Shown: piece by piece, positions 7,498-14,986 of the stretch
Layout of the letters: every line of letters begins with the position of its first letter
How positions within the stretch are numbered: the first letter of the stretch is position 1
Program-made: the position numbers and the translations under genes
The notes under the pieces: generated by a model
What the model saw: only the letters and a program-made list of their open reading frames with translations
The model's database searches: none
Told to the model about the DNA's origin: nothing
Source of the DNA: a virus
IMG/VR virus record: IMGVR_UViG_3300037070_000444
Location: 1 to 41,961 of that record
Strand: one strand, 5' to 3'
DNA: 41,961 nucleotides

Positions 7498-8934
7498 CTA
7501 CCCGAACATGCTGTAGTCCGACAAGGCCACCGTCTGGCGGGGTCCGAGTTGCGCCGCGCCAGGGAGCATCCCAGACGGTATGTGACGGCGACCGAGCGCC
7601 AGGTAGCGCATCGAGTCCGCATAGTCGGACGCCCAATCGTGGACAGGTTCATCGCGGAACGTCTTGCGGAGTTCGTCCCACTCACGGTGGTATTCCCGCA
7701 TCCCATCGATCCCGCGCGCCATGCGGTCGTTCGCAGCCTGCTGCGCGTCCTCGAGGTTCTTGGCCTCGGCGATCTCGTGCGGCCAGGGAGCCGGCGTCTT
7801 GTTGAACTCGATGTCCTGCAGCAGCGTCCGAACAGCCGCGATGCCCATCTCGCGCGATCCTCGCTGGTCGACCGACAGAACGTAGGGCTTTAGCCCGTAC
7901 TTCTGCGCCTGCTCCGGCCGGCTGCTCTCGTTGCCCCACTCGTGGATCCCGCCGTCCGGCGGCCAGATGTTGAACGGCATCACCCACCCGCGAGACAGGA
8001 TCGCCCGAGCGTAGTAGTCGAGACCGACACCCGAGCCCGACAGGACATCGATGATCCGGATCCGGCCGTTCTCGAGGACCTGGAAAAACCACACGACCGT
8101 CTGGTCGCCCTTGCCAATGTCCCACGCCGAGAACACCGGCAGGCCAGGCACGAACGGATAGTCGCCCACCCGGCCAGCCTTCTCGAGGCGGTCCATGAGC
8201 GCACCGTAGTACGAGCCAGGGATCGCAGCGTTCCAGTCGCAGTACCACTCCTGCGCGATCAGCGCGTCGGCCTCGGCATACCCACGCTCGGCCCGGAGCT
8301 CGCGCCGCTCGGTGTCGATGATGTCCATCGAGACGGCGCCGGTCTGCTCAACGGTCAGGTGCTGCGTGTGCCAGGTCGGATCGTTCTTCGCGTACTCGTA
8401 CATCCGAAAAAAGTGATTCCTACCCCGTGGCGTGCTGATAAACATCGCCCACCCGCCGTTTTCCGCGAGGATCGGCCGGATAAACGCCCATGCGTTCGGA
8501 TCAGCCTGAGAGTACTCGGAGAACACCACGCCGACCGGCGGCGAACCGATCGCAGCGCCGAAGTTATCCGACCCCAGAACCTGCCACGTCGAGGCGTTGT
8601 GGAACTGCAGGAACATGTCCTGAGACCGGGTCGATGCGCGCAGCCCATCAGGAAACGCGTCGTCGATCCGCGTCCGGCCGGTGTTCGGATTCACCGCATC
8701 CCAGATCGCCTTACGCGCCTGGTTCGCCTTCGGCAGCATGTGCCAGTACGTGCCGACACGCCGATGTGCACCGACAGCAGCAGCCGCGAGCGCGAACTCG
8801 TCCTTTCCCGCGCGACGGTGCCAAGGCTCGCAGAACCGCGTTACGCCACGTTCGAACGCGAGCCACGCCTCGAGCTGGTAGTGCCGCGGCTCCCACCCGC
8901 GGGCAGGAAGCTGGATCCGGAGTTCACGTGGCAT
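7498..8934 (-). CDS. terL: Terminase large subunit
   Basis: A 478-residue packaging motor: an ATPase that drives DNA into the capsid plus a nuclease that cuts the concatemer. In the ATPase half, a Walker A variant RRAGKD lies at residues 40-45. Walker B follows (VGVVFSEY, Glu 140), then the coupling motif STPRG at 167-171. The nuclease half has the acidic motifs AWDIGKGD (Asp 272) and IIDVLSG (Asp 296) and a third acidic cluster, DWASDYADSMRYLAL, near residue 440. Length and motif order fit the podovirus TerL group in which the P-loop begins RRAGKD. It overlaps the small subunit gene by 11 bases. The call is firm. Confidence 0.93.
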   Translation of the reverse strand: MPRELRIQLPARGWEPRHYQLEAWLAFERGVTRFCEPWHRRAGKDEFALAAAAVGAHRRVGTYWHMLPKANQARKAIWDAVNPNTGRTRIDDAFPDGLRASTRSQDMFLQFHNASTWQVLGSDNFGAAIGSPPVGVVFSEYSQADPNAWAFIRPILAENGGWAMFISTPRGRNHFFRMYEYAKNDPTWHTQHLTVEQTGAVSMDIIDTERRELRAERGYAEADALIAQEWYCDWNAAIPGSYYGALMDRLEKAGRVGDYPFVPGLPVFSAWDIGKGDQTVVWFFQVLENGRIRIIDVLSGSGVGLDYYARAILSRGWVMPFNIWPPDGGIHEWGNESSRPEQAQKYGLKPYVLSVDQRGSREMGIAAVRTLLQDIEFNKTPAPWPHEIAEAKNLEDAQQAANDRMARGIDGMREYHREWDELRKTFRDEPVHDWASDYADSMRYLALGRRHIPSGMLPGAAQLGPRQTVALSDYSMFG

Positions 8935-9334
8935 CGGCAGGCGGCCCGAACTGCCGAACCTCCACGATCACCGTGGTGGGCGCCTTCTCCGAGTCCTTGG
9001 TCCACGACTCCGGCGCCCGGTTCTCCAGCCAGTACTTCGACGCGGGCAGGTTCCCAGGCTTCGACGCCATGTCGAATACCGCCTTCGCGACCTGAGCGTG
9101 AGCACGCACCGTCGCCACCTCGATCTCGCGCGAGTAGTGCTCGCGGATCTGACCCGGCCGCAGGTCGAGCTCGATGGCGATCGCCTCCACAGTGAGCCCG
9201 AGCGCCGTCATCGCCTCGACCTTGCCAGCCACGAGCTCGTCACGCTTGTGCGGCAGGACGTGACCAGTCAGCGGATCGCGGCCAGCGTCGCCGACTGGCT
9301 CGCCCGTTGGAGGGACGAATCGCTCGGTCGTCAC
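8924..9334 (-). CDS. terS: Terminase small subunit (probable)
   Basis: A 136-residue protein directly upstream of, and overlapping, the large terminase gene. Residues about 35-70 form a helix-turn-helix-like region (KVEAMTALGLTVEAIAIELDLRPGQIREHYSREI), as in phage small terminases that recognise the packaging site. The middle has a segment with AKAVFDMASKPGN, AYW-type KYWLENRAPESWTKD, and the end is a Val/Pro-rich tail. These patterns recur in small terminase or TerS-like proteins of BPP-1-like and related phages. Its start ATG overlaps the sulfatase stop by four bases (ATGA), so the accessory sulfatase gene is embedded in the packaging operon. Assignment rests on place and fold pattern rather than on a diagnostic catalytic motif. 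Confidence 0.75.
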   Translation of the reverse strand: MTTERFVPPTGEPVGDAGRDPLTGHVLPHKRDELVAGKVEAMTALGLTVEAIAIELDLRPGQIREHYSREIEVATVRAHAQVAKAVFDMASKPGNLPASKYWLENRAPESWTKDSEKAPTTVIVEVRQFGPPADAT

Positions 9335-10782
9335 GGCGCAGTCCTCGCGCTTGCCAACACTGCGAGCAGCGCAGTCCGCATATCCGCAACCCGTCCGCTC
9401 TGGCCCGGTTCATTCACTCGGTTGACCGCCTCGCCCGGATCAGTCGATAGCTTGTACAGCCCCACAGGTTGCTCCGAAGCGTTGCAAACCAGCTTCCAAT
9501 CGCCCGATCGGTACGCGAAGTGATTCCCGCTGATCCCGCCCGGATGGAGTTTGTCTGGCGAGTCAGCCTCGAACACCATGGAGTCGCGGACAGAGGAAGC
9601 CTCGCCCAACAGGATCGGCATCAGGCTCACACTGTCGCGACCCTGACTTGATTCCGTGTTGGTCAGATCCTCGAGCGTGGCGTACAGGTCATGCACGCCA
9701 ACCAGCGCGTTGCTGACACCCGAGAGACGATCGCCCCAGCGCATGATCAGCGGGACTCGATGCCCGCCCTCGTAGATCGTCGCCTTGTATCCGCGCCAGT
9801 TGCCGTTAGGTTTGTGCCCGTACTGTCCGGGCTCGCCGTTATTCGCCGCGCCGTTGTCGCTGCTTACGATGATGATCGTGTCATCAGCGATGCCCTGCGC
9901 CTCCAACTCGCGAACGACGTAATCGACCGTAGCGTCGAGCTCGATCAATCTGTCAGCGCGCGGCGTCATGCCGGACTGTCCTGCGACCAAGCGATCCCCG
10001 ATGGCAACAGGCGGCTTGTGCGGAACGTGTACAGATGTTGCGCTCACGTGCAGGAAAAACGGTTGCTCTGCCGAGCGGATGAATGCGGCAGCCTCGTCAA
10101 CCAGCGTCTGCCCAGTTTCGCGAGTGTTCCACTCAGGAAGGCCGATCCCTGCCGTACCGATCTCCGTATCGCCGTAGTTGCCCTTATGCCATGTGATCCA
10201 GTCATCGGGATTCCCGACCAACTGACCATCACGGAAATACGCATACGGCGGTTGCTGAATTCCACCGACCAGCACGAGCGACGAGTCGATCCCATGAGCA
10301 GATGGACCGTCGATCAGCCCTCGCGACAAATCAACGCGATCGTCTGCCGTGCTCAACTTCGCGAACGAATTCCCCCCGCGGATATACACCCGCGAGCCAA
10401 GGTGCCACTTGCCCACGAATCCGGTTGTATACCCAGCATGGCGCAGCATGTCACCGAGCGTCTCTTGGCCAGGCAGCATCTGAGATCCCGCAACGTGGTT
10501 CCACACGCCCCACGGCTTCCTGCCGCGCCACTGGTAATTCCCCGTCATGATGCTGTAGCGCGACGGGGCGCACTTCGACGCGGTTACGTGCGCGTCTGTG
10601 AATCGCAGCCCTTCGGCTGCAAGCCGTTCGATAGCTGGCAACTCCACCTTGCCGGCAGGATTGTTCGGCCTTACGTCGCCCCAGCCAACATCATCGCCAA
10701 GGATCAGCACGACGTTCGGTGCGGCTGCGAGGCCGCACGGCGTCGCGAACAGCAGAACGCACACCACGAGACAACGCATCAT
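9331..10782 (-). CDS. Secreted arylsulfatase (formylglycine-dependent, type I)
   Basis: A 483-residue sulfatase with a hydrophobic signal peptide (residues 3-20, then AA-AP), so it should be exported. It would hydrolyse sulfate esters, probably on sulfated sugars. All usual type I active-site parts are visible: the metal-binding DD at 30-31, CAPSR with Cys 71 (the residue converted to formylglycine) followed by TG at 80-81, GKWHLG (Lys 125, His 127), VHVPH (His 252), DN at 309-310 and GYK (Lys 333) before EGGHRVP. Cys-type maturation needs a host formylglycine-generating enzyme or an anaerobic sulfatase-maturing enzyme. A GTG start at 10809 adds nine residues but overlaps the methyltransferase gene. 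Sampled rows are 53-58 % GC against 70 % in terL, which suggests a recent acquisition. A sulfatase is not a standard phage gene. Confidence 0.9.
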   Translation of the reverse strand: MMRCLVVCVLLFATPCGLAAAPNVVLILGDDVGWGDVRPNNPAGKVELPAIERLAAEGLRFTDAHVTASKCAPSRYSIMTGNYQWRGRKPWGVWNHVAGSQMLPGQETLGDMLRHAGYTTGFVGKWHLGSRVYIRGGNSFAKLSTADDRVDLSRGLIDGPSAHGIDSSLVLVGGIQQPPYAYFRDGQLVGNPDDWITWHKGNYGDTEIGTAGIGLPEWNTRETGQTLVDEAAAFIRSAEQPFFLHVSATSVHVPHKPPVAIGDRLVAGQSGMTPRADRLIELDATVDYVVRELEAQGIADDTIIIVSSDNGAANNGEPGQYGHKPNGNWRGYKATIYEGGHRVPLIMRWGDRLSGVSNALVGVHDLYATLEDLTNTESSQGRDSVSLMPILLGEASSVRDSMVFEADSPDKLHPGGISGNHFAYRSGDWKLVCNASEQPVGLYKLSTDPGEAVNRVNEPGQSGRVADMRTALLAVLASARTAP

Positions 10783-10786
10783 CAGA

Positions 10787-11824
10787 TCAGCCACGAACCA
10801 CCTCCGCACTCAGACCAGACCACCGCTCCCACCGCTCCACGATAACCGTCGCATACGCCGGATCGAGCTCCACCAGCCGAGCACGCATCCCGAGCCGGTC
10901 AGCCGCAATCAGCGTCGAACCCGAGCCGCCGAACGGATCTAGCACCGTGTCGCCCGCCCGTGCGTTGTGACGCAGCATGCGCTCGACCAGCGCAACGGGC
11001 TTCATCGTCGGATGATACTCGGAGCGCTTCGGCCGCGGCTCGCGCATCACGGACGGCACAAGTTCCTCGACAACAGCGGCGCCATCGATGATGAGCACAC
11101 GGTCCCCAAGCGTGACCTGCCATCGCCCGTCCTCCATGCGCTGGAACGGTGAGCCCTCGCCGAGATCCATGACCGTCGTCTGCTTGCGCCCGCCATACCA
11201 GCGGTGCCGAGCGCCAGGCTTCCACCCGTACAGGATGGGCTCGTGCTGCCACTGGTAGTCCGAACGACCGAGTACCAGCGCGTCCTTGCGCCAGACGATA
11301 CACCCCGACAGCTTGAATCCCGCGAGTTCGAACGCCACCCGGAACTGCAGCCCACCCGTGTCGGCATGCGCCACGTACACCGCACCGCCAGGCTGCAGCC
11401 ACTGGTGCATCGCGCGGAACGACGCCTCGAGGAACGCACCGAAGTCCACGTTCGCCATCGCGTCGTTCAGGATCGTCCCGGCCTTGCCCGAGTACGCCAC
11501 GTTGTACGGCGGATCGGTCCAGATCATGTGAGCCTGCGCCGAGCCGAGCACCTCCTCGAGCACGAGCGGGTCGGTGGCGTCGCCCACGATCAGCCGGTGA
11601 GGACCGAGCGCCCAGACCTCGCCGACCGCACACCGGACGTGCCCGAGCGGAGGCGCATCGTCCGGATCCCGCTCGTCGGTAGGCTTCGTGAGCGCACCGA
11701 TCTCGTCCAGCGTGAACCCAGCCAGCGACAGGTCGAACCCATCGGTCCGCAGCGCCTGGAGCTCGAGCACGAGCATGTCCATGTTCCAGCCGGCATCGAG
11801 CGCGATCCGATTGTCCGCCAGCAC
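10787..11824 (-). CDS. DNA adenine/cytosine-N4 methyltransferase, C-terminal part of a split ParB-methylase
   Basis: The methylase half of a ParB-domain/methyltransferase gene. It shows the catalytic motif DPPYNVAYSG early in the domain, an internal segment ending PILYGWKPGARHRWY, and near the C-terminus HPTMKP and the SAM-binding VLDPFGGSGSTLIAAD. This order is that of a beta-class N6-adenine or N4-cytosine methyltransferase. Phages use these to modify DNA against restriction or to time replication. The open frame continues upstream of this GTG as LVGLTPAQQRALVLADNR. That is the natural continuation of the ParB domain encoded in the next frame (11590-12078). One base appears to be missing near 11861, so this is probably one gene broken in this sequence. 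Confidence 0.85.
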   Translation of the reverse strand: MLADNRIALDAGWNMDMLVLELQALRTDGFDLSLAGFTLDEIGALTKPTDERDPDDAPPLGHVRCAVGEVWALGPHRLIVGDATDPLVLEEVLGSAQAHMIWTDPPYNVAYSGKAGTILNDAMANVDFGAFLEASFRAMHQWLQPGGAVYVAHADTGGLQFRVAFELAGFKLSGCIVWRKDALVLGRSDYQWQHEPILYGWKPGARHRWYGGRKQTTVMDLGEGSPFQRMEDGRWQVTLGDRVLIIDGAAVVEELVPSVMREPRPKRSEYHPTMKPVALVERMLRHNARAGDTVLDPFGGSGSTLIAADRLGMRARLVELDPAYATVIVERWERWSGLSAEVVRG

Positions 11825-12078
11825 CAGAGCCCGCTGCTGCGCCGGCGTGAGCCCGACCAGTTGATCGTCGGGACCTGCTCGAGCTTCAGCCGCGTAGCAG
11901 CAGCCAGGCGGCCGTGACCAGCGATAACCGTGCCGTCCTCGCCGAGCAGGATCGGATTCGTGAACCCGAACTCAGTGATCGAGCGGGCGATGGTCTCGAC
12001 CTGGGCGACCGAGTGCGTGCGTGCGTTGCCGGCGTAGGGCGTCAGGCTCGAGGGCGCGCGGTATTCAATCGTAAGCAT
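11590..12078 (-). CDS. ParB-like N-terminal domain of methyltransferase (frameshifted)
   Basis: The first 73 residues form a ParB/sulfiredoxin-like nuclease domain: LTPYAGNARTHSVAQVETIA, FTNPILLGEDGTVIAGHGR and AATRLKLEQVPTIN. In phages this domain often leads a DPPY-type DNA methylase in one protein. After VPTIN (about 11861) the frame runs into unrelated low-complexity Arg/Ser sequence until 11590. The expected continuation (LVGLTPAQQR) is present in the other frame. The real protein was therefore probably about 430 residues, from 12078 to 10787. The missing base would restore AACCTGG from AACTGG. No slippery heptamer was seen, so programmed frameshifting is unlikely. Confidence 0.7.
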   Translation of the reverse strand: MLTIEYRAPSSLTPYAGNARTHSVAQVETIARSITEFGFTNPILLGEDGTVIAGHGRLAAATRLKLEQVPTINWSGSRRRSSGLWCWRTIGSRSMPAGTWTCSCSSSRRCGPMGSTCRWLGSRWTRSVRSRSLPTSGIRTMRLRSGTSGVRSARSGRSVLTG

Positions 12079-12304
12079 CAGCGGGATACATCCTCACCGG
12101 GTACGGCCGCTCGCTGTCGTGACGCCAGCCCGCACACCAGTCGAACTGCCGCACGGTGGGGAAGCCCACCATGACGGGCGGACGCTGACGACACGTCCCA
12201 TCGCCAGGCACTGGCCCCTTCGGATCAGGGTGCTCGCGGTAGTACCCGCACGTCCTGCAGGTCCGCTCGTACGGCAGGGTCATCCCATCGTTGACTTCGC
12301 TCAT
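12065..12304 (-). CDS. Small Cys-rich, zinc-finger-like protein
   Basis: A 79-residue protein with four or more cysteines arranged as CRTCGYY, then DGTCRQRPP and FDWCAGW. The first pair (C-x2-C) and the later cysteines would suit a zinc ribbon, and the tryptophans and tyrosines around them are typical of small phage zinc proteins. I do not recognise a family. Its start overlaps the stop of the HTH gene by four bases (ATGA at 12301-12304). Its end overlaps the ParB gene start by 14 bases, so translation is coupled. Confidence 0.6.
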   Translation of the reverse strand: MSEVNDGMTLPYERTCRTCGYYREHPDPKGPVPGDGTCRQRPPVMVGFPTVRQFDWCAGWRHDSERPYPVRMYPADAYD

Positions 12305-12618
12305 GACCGCTTATCGTAGCCGCGAGCACCGACGTTCGACAACGCCATCCACGCCACCCGAACCCGCGCAAACGCCTCTGGACCATACGCACCGAACGAC
12401 GGATGTTCAGCAGGCGGTCTCGGCCCGCGCTCGTGATCGCCACGCTTATGCGCGCTGTGACCAGTCAGCCGGTGACGACAGACCCAATTCGCGACAGTGT
12501 GCCGCGTCACGCCGTGCTTGCCGCCGATCTGCTCGTAAGTCAGCCCGGCCAGGATGTCCGCGAGCAGGACGTCGATGCCTGGGAATCTGGTCCGGTGACC
12601 GCCGCCTTGGGGTCTCAT
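12301..12618 (-). CDS. Helix-turn-helix DNA-binding protein
   Basis: A 105-residue basic protein. Residues about 18-50 read as a helix-turn-helix: LLADILAGLTYEQIGGKHG, then VTRHTVANWVCRHRL. The rest is charged and rich in His, Gly and Pro. The pattern resembles small GcrA/sigma-region-4-like or resolvase-type HTH proteins found in phage early and middle regions. It follows the candidate origin and small gene at 12615-12836 with a four-base overlap. It may regulate the methyltransferase, sulfatase or packaging genes downstream, but no binding site is proven. Confidence 0.6.
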   Translation of the reverse strand: MRPQGGGHRTRFPGIDVLLADILAGLTYEQIGGKHGVTRHTVANWVCRHRLTGHSAHKRGDHERGPRPPAEHPSFGAYGPEAFARVRVAWMALSNVGARGYDKRS

Positions 12619-12836
12619 GGCGCGTCCTCCCGAAACACCGCCTCAAGGAACGTGAGCAGGTCCAGGTCCGTGGCGCCCTCCTGCCCGACAGACCGGCCGA
12701 GCCGCTGGAACACCCGCTCGTAACACGACGTCACCACCATACGTGGCTGCGGGTCGAACGGCGGCGTCACGATGAACCCGTTCGCCACCCGCCGAATCAG
12801 CAAGCCGCCTGTAAGATCACTGTTGTCAGTCGCCAT
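12615..12836 (-). CDS. Hypothetical protein next to the candidate origin
   Basis: A 73-residue protein. The start at ATG 12836 is chosen because GAGGAGG lies about nine bases before it. The open frame continues upstream to 13004 only through the GTTACCC repeats. Residues 1-20 have GGLLIRRVANGFIV, followed by a Pro-rich TPPFDPQPRM segment and a C-terminal helix with DLLTFLEAVFRED. I do not recognise the family. It is the first gene after the iteron-like cluster in the leftward transcript and overlaps the HTH gene by four bases. Confidence 0.6.
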   Translation of the reverse strand: MATDNSDLTGGLLIRRVANGFIVTPPFDPQPRMVVTSCYERVFQRLGRSVGQEGATDLDLLTFLEAVFREDAP

Positions 12837-12854
12837 TCCGAGATCCTCCTCGCT

Positions 12855-13103
12855 GTTACCCGTTACCCGTACTGTTACCCGTACCCGTCGCCGTAAGTCT
12901 TTGATTTTTAACAACGTTACCCCGTTACCCGTGTTTCCCCACCTCCGCAACACTTCCCACATGCATGCGCGTGATGTGTGTGTGCGTGTACCCGTAATAC
13001 CCACGGATATAGGGGTAACATAGGTAACACGGGTAATTAGTTTTAGAATTCAATGTCATAGCTGTTACCCGAAGGCTCGCCCGTTACCTGTATTTCGGGT
13101 AAC
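12855..13103. repeat. Iteron-like cluster of GTTACCC repeats (candidate replication origin)
   Basis: Within 249 bases there are eight exact copies of GTTACCC. Six read forward at 12855, 12862, 12874, 12916, 12924 and 13064; two read reversed at 13013 and 13097. One-mismatch relatives occur at 13022, 13031 and 13083, and shortened GTACCCG units lie at 12881 and 12988. A T/A-rich stretch (TTGATTTTTAAC, 12901-12912) sits among them in otherwise GC-rich DNA. The cluster lies at the end of the primase gene and in the noncoding gap after it. This is the usual place for an origin bound by an initiator. The repeat is seen directly; the origin role is inference. Confidence 0.75.
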
Positions 13104-14917
13104 ACGTCCGGTCTGACCCAGGTTTTTTGTAGGATCCCCGCGGAATTGCGGAGTGGCTTGTTCTTCCACTTGAGCAGCCGCAGGATTCGCCCGGCCCGTT
13201 TCTGGACGAGTTGATCCTGCCGGCCGGGCTCGATCTTGAGCGCCTCTTCGAGGACCTCGTGGAGCAGGATGCGGTCGCGCGTGGTGCTCGCCAGGAAGCC
13301 GGAGATGATCGGTTCCCAGGCATCGGTCTCGCGGCGGGCGTCGGTTTCAGCGGCCTGCAGGTCGGCCGGGACGTCCCACCATGCCTCATGGCGTTTGTAG
13401 CGCGCCACGGCCTCGGCAAAGAGGATGTCGCGGTGCTCGCGGATCCAGTCGAGATCGGTGGCGAGACAGATGACCGGCCAGAATCGGCGAGCGCCGGTGT
13501 CGTCCTTCTGCCAGTCGTCGCGGTTTGTGGTGCCGGCCAGGACTGTGCGCCGCGGATGGTCTGCGGCATGGCGGTCGTAGGGTTTTCGGTAGCGATCGAC
13601 GCGGCAGGAGATCACGCCCTTGATGCGTTCGACCTCGGCGCGCGAGAAGGAATGCATTTCGGCGATTTCGACCAGCATGTGGCCGGTCATGATCGAATAG
13701 AAATCCTTGTGCAGGACCGACTCGTGGCACTCGACGTACCACTTCCCGCCGATGATCCCGAGTGCTGTGGATTTGAGCTTGCCCTGCTCACCCTCGAGCA
13801 CCGGGACCGTGTCGACCTTGGCGCCAGGTTCGAACACACGAGCGACCATCGACACCAGCCAACAGCGGCCCATCGCCTCGGTGAAGGCGTCGCGTTTGGA
13901 GCCGAAACCGACCGGAAACAGATCCTGCAGGCGATCGACACCGTCCCACTCGATCGACTCCAACCAGGCCCTGCACTCGTTCCGGATGTCGTGGTGGGCG
14001 GCCATCTGGGCCGCGTTGTCACATGTCTTGAGGGATATCTTGGTCAGGCCGATGTGGCGTTGCAGGTAGAGCTGCAGCTTGATCGAATCGACGTCCGACC
14101 ACTCGCGTTGCGAGCCCTGCCAGTCGGTCTGGACGGCGTCGAGGAACTCGTCGAACCAGACGTGCCGCGCGAGCTCCGGATCCTTCTCGATGGTGCGGAT
14201 GGCGTTGTCGAGGTTATCGTGCGGGGCGCCGTTGCCGTTGAGCGAAAGCTGCAGCGCGTCCCAAGCAGCGAAGCCTGCCGCGGCCGGTGGTTCCGGTTTC
14301 GGTTTCGAGACGGGGCGCATGCGCGGCCGGGACCATGACGAGAAGGCGTCCCAATCGAACCCGGCGTGTGTGGCGTTCCAGCCGTCCGAGTTGCCGTCTG
14401 GGTCGATGATCTTTAGGGAGTGACAGATCGGCTCGACGATCGTCGCCAGGTCGAACATCGTCTGGAGCCCTTCGACCCCGGCGTTCGGCCAGAGCACGAC
14501 GGTACGGCCGGCGAGCGGACGCCAGTCAGCCGCATGGGCGGCGAGGATTCCGCCCGGCCATGTGACGCACACGTACTTGCGGTCGCAGAACATCTGGGCG
14601 ACGGTGGCAGCCTCCTCGCCGTCACAGATCAGGACGGGTCGGCGTGGAGCAGCGGCGAGCCGATCGAGCCCGTAGAGCGGACGCGGATCCGGCCACATGC
14701 GTTCGATCCAGCCGTTATGGGACCACACCCACGGGATGAATACAGGTTCGGCGCCGGGCCGGTAATACTTGGCGACGTGCCCTAACAGCTCACCGCCAGC
14801 CCCACGATAAGGCCATGATTCGGTGGGTTTTCCGAACGACACGTCGCGCATGGACGGCGCCGGAGAGTCGGCCGGTACCGGCACGATGACGACCGGGGCG
14901 AGCGTGCCAGAGTTCAT
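13043..14917 (-). CDS. VirE-family primase/helicase (replication protein)
   Basis: A 624-residue replication protein. The N-terminal 180 residues resemble a TOPRIM-like primase domain (PVLICDGEEAATVAQM, then TWPGGILAAHAADW and TVVLWPNAG). The C-terminal half is a virulence-associated E (VirE) type P-loop ATPase. Its features are VPVLEGEQGKLKST at about 373-384 (a Walker A variant), VEIAEM followed by RAEVERIKGVIS, and RRTVLAGTTNRDDWQKDDTGARRFWP. This family primes and unwinds phage DNA with a host polymerase, which fits the lack of a phage polymerase here. The ATG at 14917 follows GAGGGGAACC. A candidate promoter and a 17-bp operator lie just upstream. The iteron-like cluster begins inside its 3' end. 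Confidence 0.85.
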   Translation of the reverse strand: MNSGTLAPVVIVPVPADSPAPSMRDVSFGKPTESWPYRGAGGELLGHVAKYYRPGAEPVFIPWVWSHNGWIERMWPDPRPLYGLDRLAAAPRRPVLICDGEEAATVAQMFCDRKYVCVTWPGGILAAHAADWRPLAGRTVVLWPNAGVEGLQTMFDLATIVEPICHSLKIIDPDGNSDGWNATHAGFDWDAFSSWSRPRMRPVSKPKPEPPAAAGFAAWDALQLSLNGNGAPHDNLDNAIRTIEKDPELARHVWFDEFLDAVQTDWQGSQREWSDVDSIKLQLYLQRHIGLTKISLKTCDNAAQMAAHHDIRNECRAWLESIEWDGVDRLQDLFPVGFGSKRDAFTEAMGRCWLVSMVARVFEPGAKVDTVPVLEGEQGKLKSTALGIIGGKWYVECHESVLHKDFYSIMTGHMLVEIAEMHSFSRAEVERIKGVISCRVDRYRKPYDRHAADHPRRTVLAGTTNRDDWQKDDTGARRFWPVICLATDLDWIREHRDILFAEAVARYKRHEAWWDVPADLQAAETDARRETDAWEPIISGFLASTTRDRILLHEVLEEALKIEPGRQDQLVQKRAGRILRLLKWKNKPLRNSAGILQKTWVRPDVLPEIQVTGEPSGNSYDIEF

Positions 14918-14942
14918 GGTTCCCCTCAGAGCGGACTGGCAG

Positions 14943-14959
14943 GACAGACCGTCAGAGCG
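14943..14959. repeat. Leader repeat, copy 2
   Basis: GACAGACCGTCAGAGCG differs from 7464-7479 by a single inserted A. It lies in the gap before the primase gene. The short string CGCTCTGA occurs a second time on the leftward strand just before the primase ribosome site. Confidence 0.35.
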
Positions 14960-14984
14960 TAGCGAGGTGTTGAGTAAATGGCAA
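14956..14984 (-). promoter_or_regulatory. Candidate leftward promoter of the primase gene
   Basis: On the leftward strand TTGCCA (complement of 14979-14984) is followed after 17 bases by TACGCT (complement of 14956-14961), and the primase ATG is about 40 bases further on. The -35 box lies inside the 17-bp operator motif. The -10 box is a weak match to consensus. Confidence 0.4.
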
Positions 14985-14985
14985 C
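14969..14985 (+). promoter_or_regulatory. Operator-like motif, copy 1 (GTTGAGTAAATGGCAAC)
   Basis: One of four copies of GTTGAG-N6-GCAAC. It is extended here to a GTGTTG/CAACAC inverted repeat (14967-14987). It sits between the VRR-NUC and primase genes and overlaps a candidate promoter. The likely ligand is the Cro-like protein encoded at 17443-17670; this is inferred. Confidence 0.6.
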
Positions 14986-14986
14986 A

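Noticed and set aside
7942-9195. Rightward open frame of 417 codons
   Set aside because: It is antisense to the large terminase, whose motifs are clear.
11590-12078. Programmed frameshift between the ParB and methylase parts
   Set aside because: The junction (GATCAACTGG) has no slippery heptamer; loss of one base explains it more simply.
12837-13004. Upstream extension of the 73-residue gene
   Set aside because: It is translated repeat sequence; a strong ribosome site supports ATG 12836.
12855-13103. CRISPR array
   Set aside because: The repeat unit is only 7-8 bases, spacing is irregular and orientation varies.
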